Below are positions 26,791 through 27,221 of a stretch of DNA of 27,221 bases, piece by piece. The DNA comes from Saccoglossus kowalevskii (lineage: Eukaryota; Hemichordata; Enteropneusta; Harrimaniidae): the NCBI RefSeq assembly GCF_000003605.2, contig NW_003105106.1, positions 441,670-468,890 on the forward strand, read 5' to 3'. Each line of letters starts with the position of its first letter. Within the stretch, counting starts at the first letter, position 1. The notes below the pieces were generated by a model, which saw only the letters and a list, made by a program, of their open reading frames with translations, searched no databases and was not told where the DNA came from. The position numbers were made by a program, and so were the translations under genes.

Positions 26791-27118
26791 ACAAAGAAGA
26801 TATCAAGCCGTGAGCGTGTATTACCTCGACTCTAAGTAAAGTGTTTATTGTCAGTATTGACATGACGCCATGCGCCGACGAGTTTAAAGCGTGTAACAAT
26901 ATGAGTAAGACACTTGGATATATGTGGCTTTATGCTATTTTGTCTATTCATAACAAGAAAACCAAAGACCCATTGTAACATTGTGTTTTGATATACAAAA
27001 CATAAAAACAAACATAACTAGGTTTATATTTTTATCAGAGGACTGCTGATAAGTACAAGATTGCGAGGCAATACCGTTTATAAATTAAATTCAAACCAGT
27101 AGCATACATAATAATTAT
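26791..27118. other. Gene-free stretch near window end
   Basis: AT-rich sequence; no ORF, RNA or repeat is recognised. Confidence 0.5.
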
Positions 27119-27119
27119 T

Positions 27120-27154
27120 AGTCCCCGTTCGGACGGAGTCCGAAAACGGGGACT
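27120..27154. repeat. GC-rich hairpin at start of a dispersed element
   Basis: AGTCCCCGTT-CGGAC pairs with GTCCG-(AA)-AACGGGGACT across a 3-base loop, a long stem with a 2-base bulge. It is followed by TTATGTTTTGCCC and then CGTCCGTCCGTCCGTGCGTCCG at 27174-27195. The pattern looks like the end of a mobile element that continues past the window. Confidence 0.7.
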
Positions 27155-27221
27155 TATGTTTTGCCCTGTGTGCGTCCGTCCGTCCGTGCGTCCGTGATCA
27201 CCTGTATCTCGAACATGCATG

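Noticed and set aside
1-27221. CRISPR array, bacterial operon or tRNA genes
   Set aside because: The repeats present lack unique-spacer structure, genes are spliced, and I could not find paired A-box/B-box tRNA motifs with a foldable cloverleaf.

Overview
The window looks like nuclear DNA of an invertebrate animal. It is AT-rich, has spliced genes with GT-AG introns, long gene-poor stretches, several repeat families and a decayed Ty3/gypsy-type retrotransposon. I favour a marine lophotrochozoan such as a mollusc, because of the extracellular WAP/Kunitz/C-type-lectin repertoire and the style of the small inverted-repeat elements, but the sequence alone does not prove the phylum.

Layout: 1-330 holds a damaged Kunitz-domain exon. 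330-5270 is gene-free and repeat-rich, with diverged repeats at 4249-4475 and three 76-bp tandem units at 4736-4963. 5308-8617 is gene A (7 coding exons, 404 aa): signal peptide, one Kunitz domain, two WAP domains, one C-type lectin-like domain (CTLD), a short stalk, one membrane span and a 27-residue tail ending in a YxxM motif. 8618-14660 is 3' UTR and intergenic DNA with no gene I can support. 14928-20831 is gene B (7 coding exons, 462 aa): signal peptide, four WAP domains, CTLD, stalk, membrane span and a basic tail. Its introns carry an inverted-repeat element, two copies of a dispersed repeat and a 1.2-kb array of about 45-bp repeats. 20832-22700 is 3' UTR and intergenic DNA with an 18-bp tandem repeat and a MITE-like element. 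22800-24975 holds the retrotransposon relic (gag, zinc knuckle, protease). 25170-26790 is a satellite-like region in which a unit of about 503 bp contains a segment resembling the 3' half of 5S rRNA. The window ends in a strong GC-rich hairpin next to GTCC repeats.

Genes A and B are tandem paralogues on the same strand. Every coding intron I placed is phase 1, and the CTLD is split at the same place in both, so every internal exon or exon group is a symmetrical 1-1 module. The inferred products are type I cell-surface proteins that put protease-inhibitor folds (Kunitz and/or WAP) in front of a lectin-like domain. This membrane-anchored inhibitor-lectin architecture is the most interesting thing in the window. 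Possible roles are surface immunity or shell/epithelial matrix biology, but neither is shown by the sequence.
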